DNA of 64,000 bases from an uncultured Mycoplasmatota bacterium (GTDB lineage: Bacteria; Bacillota_I; Bacilli_A; RF39; UBA660), in assembly GCA_948434005.1 (NCBI GenBank), contig CAOJEH010000002.1:62001-126000 (forward strand), written 5' to 3'. The position numbers and the translations under genes are program-made. Positions 62,788 through 64,000 of this stretch are shown in pieces (positions within the stretch are counted from its first letter, which is position 1; each line of letters starts with the position of its first letter). The notes beneath the pieces were generated by a model. That model was not told where the DNA came from. It was given only the letters and a program-made list of their open reading frames with translations, and made no database searches.

Positions 62788-64000
62788 TCGTCATAATCAT
62801 CATAATCATGGTCATTTTCATATACTGTTTCTCTATTATGCTTAATTTTTTCAATATTTCCCCTACTAGCAAAAACCCTAATATTAACATTAGATAAGTT
62901 CTCATAGTTATAGAATTTTTTATCTTTTAAATTACTAATAATTTCATCTACATATTTACTTATTTTTATGGATTCAGGAGAATCAATATGTACAAAAATA
63001 GATTCTTCATTAGTATCAGCATTATTTTTTATACTAATATCATTTATATAACTATAATAGTCTACAGATATTTTTACTTTATCTTCTAGGCTATCATCTT
63101 CTATATATTCTATATCACCATAATAACTATCATGAACAAACAACTTATCAGTCATAGGTACTATTTCTTCTTTAGTAGTTAGTTTATATTTATTAGGAAG
63201 TTTATTTACTACTTCTATATTACAAAAATATACTATACTAAGTCCTATTCCAATAGATGCAACTACAACAGTTGATATACAAGTAATAAATATTCTTTTA
63301 AAGTTAGTTTTTTTATTTACTATAAAGTTAAATAGTATTTCTAATATAGCTATACAAAATACAATAAATGAAATTGCTATTAAGATTGGTCCAAGTAGAA
63401 GTAAGCCCTTAAATATTAATCCAACTAATAGTATTAAACCTATAGTAGATATAACAACTGAAAAGATAATAAACAACATAAATATTATAAAAATAAATTT
63501 TATAAACCAAACACATAGTGTCATTAAAAAATCTAAAATAGATAATCCATCTTTTTTAATAGTAATGCTTTCTTTTTTTACTAATTTCTTTTTATCTATT
63601 TTTACTTCATCTTTATTATCATCACTTTTTTCATTAGATTCTACTTCTATTATATTATCTAAAAACTTAACTTTATAAATATAGAAGAAAGTTACTATTG
63701 CAAAAGAACTATATAAAATAGCTATTATAAAATTACATAATGAAGATACAAAAGTATAAATAGAGCTTTCTCTAAAAGCATTACTAATAACATCACCTAT
63801 CATCATAAACGGAATACTACACATAGAAATAACTGCAATAATTATAAGTAATTGACATAGAAATTTAATTAATTCTTTAAAGCTAAAATTCTCTAACATT
63901 CTAATCGTTTTAGTTATTCCATTTCCAATAGATTTAAAGAAATTAGCTATTATCTTTTTAGAAGAGGTTAAATCTTTTACCTCATCAATATTTTTATTAA
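62781..64000 (-). CDS. Multi-pass membrane protein (5' partial)
   Basis: A membrane protein whose reading frame stays open from the ATG at 63899 through to the window edge with no ribosome-binding site before that ATG, so the gene begins outside. The visible part has helices at about 15-35, 45-70, 120-145, 147-175 and 185-215 counted from 63899, a lysine/glutamate-rich loop between the second and third, and a C-terminal exterior or cytoplasmic domain with DKLFVHDSYYGDIEYIEDDS and an Asp/Tyr-rich tail. No family is recognised; the C-terminal part could be a DUF4097-like beta domain, but I cannot confirm this. Confidence 0.6.
   Translation of the reverse strand, partial: NKNIDEVKDLTSSKKIIANFFKSIGNGITKTIRMLENFSFKELIKFLCQLLIIIAVISMCSIPFMMIGDVISNAFRESSIYTFVSSLCNFIIAILYSSFAIVTFFYIYKVKFLDNIIEVESNEKSDDNKDEVKIDKKKLVKKESITIKKDGLSILDFLMTLCVWFIKFIFIIFMLFIIFSVVISTIGLILLVGLIFKGLLLLGPILIAISFIVFCIAILEILFNFIVNKKTNFKRIFITCISTVVVASIGIGLSIVYFCNIEVVNKLPNKYKLTTKEEIVPMTDKLFVHDSYYGDIEYIEDDSLEDKVKISVDYYSYINDISIKNNADTNEESIFVHIDSPESIKISKYVDEIISNLKDKKFYNYENLSNVNIRVFASRGNIEKIKHNRETVYENDHDYDDYDEE

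Noticed and set aside
1-64000. CRISPR array
   Set aside because: No regularly spaced direct repeats of 20-40 bases with unique spacers were seen. AT-rich short repeats reflect composition.
1-64000. Mycoplasma-type genetic code (TGA = Trp)
   Set aside because: TGA ends real genes with good context (for example sites at 286, 19513, 60169), and Trp is encoded by TGG in conserved motifs such as alaS KMWLDF.

Overview
The window is about 27-28 % G+C, densely coded, and uses TGA as a stop (for example at 286, 19513 and 60169). It carries endospore genes (spoIIGA-sigE, spoIVB, spoIIM, and sirA between tkt and yneF). This points to a host-associated member of the Bacilli with a compact genome, of the RF39 / Mollicutes-like gut type. 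That placement is inferred from gene content, synteny and composition only. A bile-salt-hydrolase-family enzyme fits a gut habitat.

Layout. 0-12.5 kb: the 3' end of a YitT-type membrane protein, a metallo-beta-lactamase hydrolase, small membrane proteins, spoIIGA-sigE, thymidine kinase, pyruvate phosphate dikinase, a PfkB kinase, an Smr protein, two N-terminally anchored surface proteins (the second split by a one-base frameshift), and an orphan gene with a textbook sigma-A promoter. 12.5-12.8 kb: two tRNAs, a CAT tRNA that looks like Ile2 and Leu(TAG). 12.9-20.3 kb: an accessory block of poorly known genes: two orphans, an ADP-ribosyltransferase-like protein, a protein resembling isocyanide synthases (DIT1), a bile-salt-hydrolase-type enzyme on the other strand, and a HerA/VirB4-like ATPase overlapping a Cys/Ser hexad-repeat protein. 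20.3-35.4 kb: M18 aminopeptidase, nitroreductase, tkt-sirA-yneF, uvrC, a lone pilin-like protein, mutL-miaA, mutS, a HAD phosphatase and an MFS-like transporter. 35.5-49 kb: a degenerate PP2C-like protein, nusB-xseA-xseB, two large orphans, spoIVB, a DUF421 protein, a candidate toxin-peptide/antisense-RNA locus, spoIIM, mnmA, an XRE-type regulator and a DUF1540 protein. 49-64 kb, mostly minus strand: xerD-deoB, two proteins built of helicase-associated-like repeats on either side of rarA, a T-box-controlled kinase-alaS-holA operon, an AI-2E family permease, a YvyE/YigZ protein and the 3' part of a membrane protein.

How the genes fit together. DNA maintenance is strongly represented (uvrC, mutL, mutS, xseAB, rarA, holA, xerD, Smr). 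The sporulation genes cover mother-cell sigma activation (SpoIIGA/SigE), the forespore-to-mother-cell signal (SpoIVB), engulfment (SpoIIM) and replication restraint (SirA). The T-box couples alanyl-tRNA synthetase, a nucleotide-kinase-like protein and the DNA polymerase III delta subunit to tRNA-Ala charging. Many genes use a GGTGAT ribosome-binding core whose internal GTG lies nine bases upstream in frame, so naive gene callers start those genes three codons early. Starts have been corrected here where this applies.
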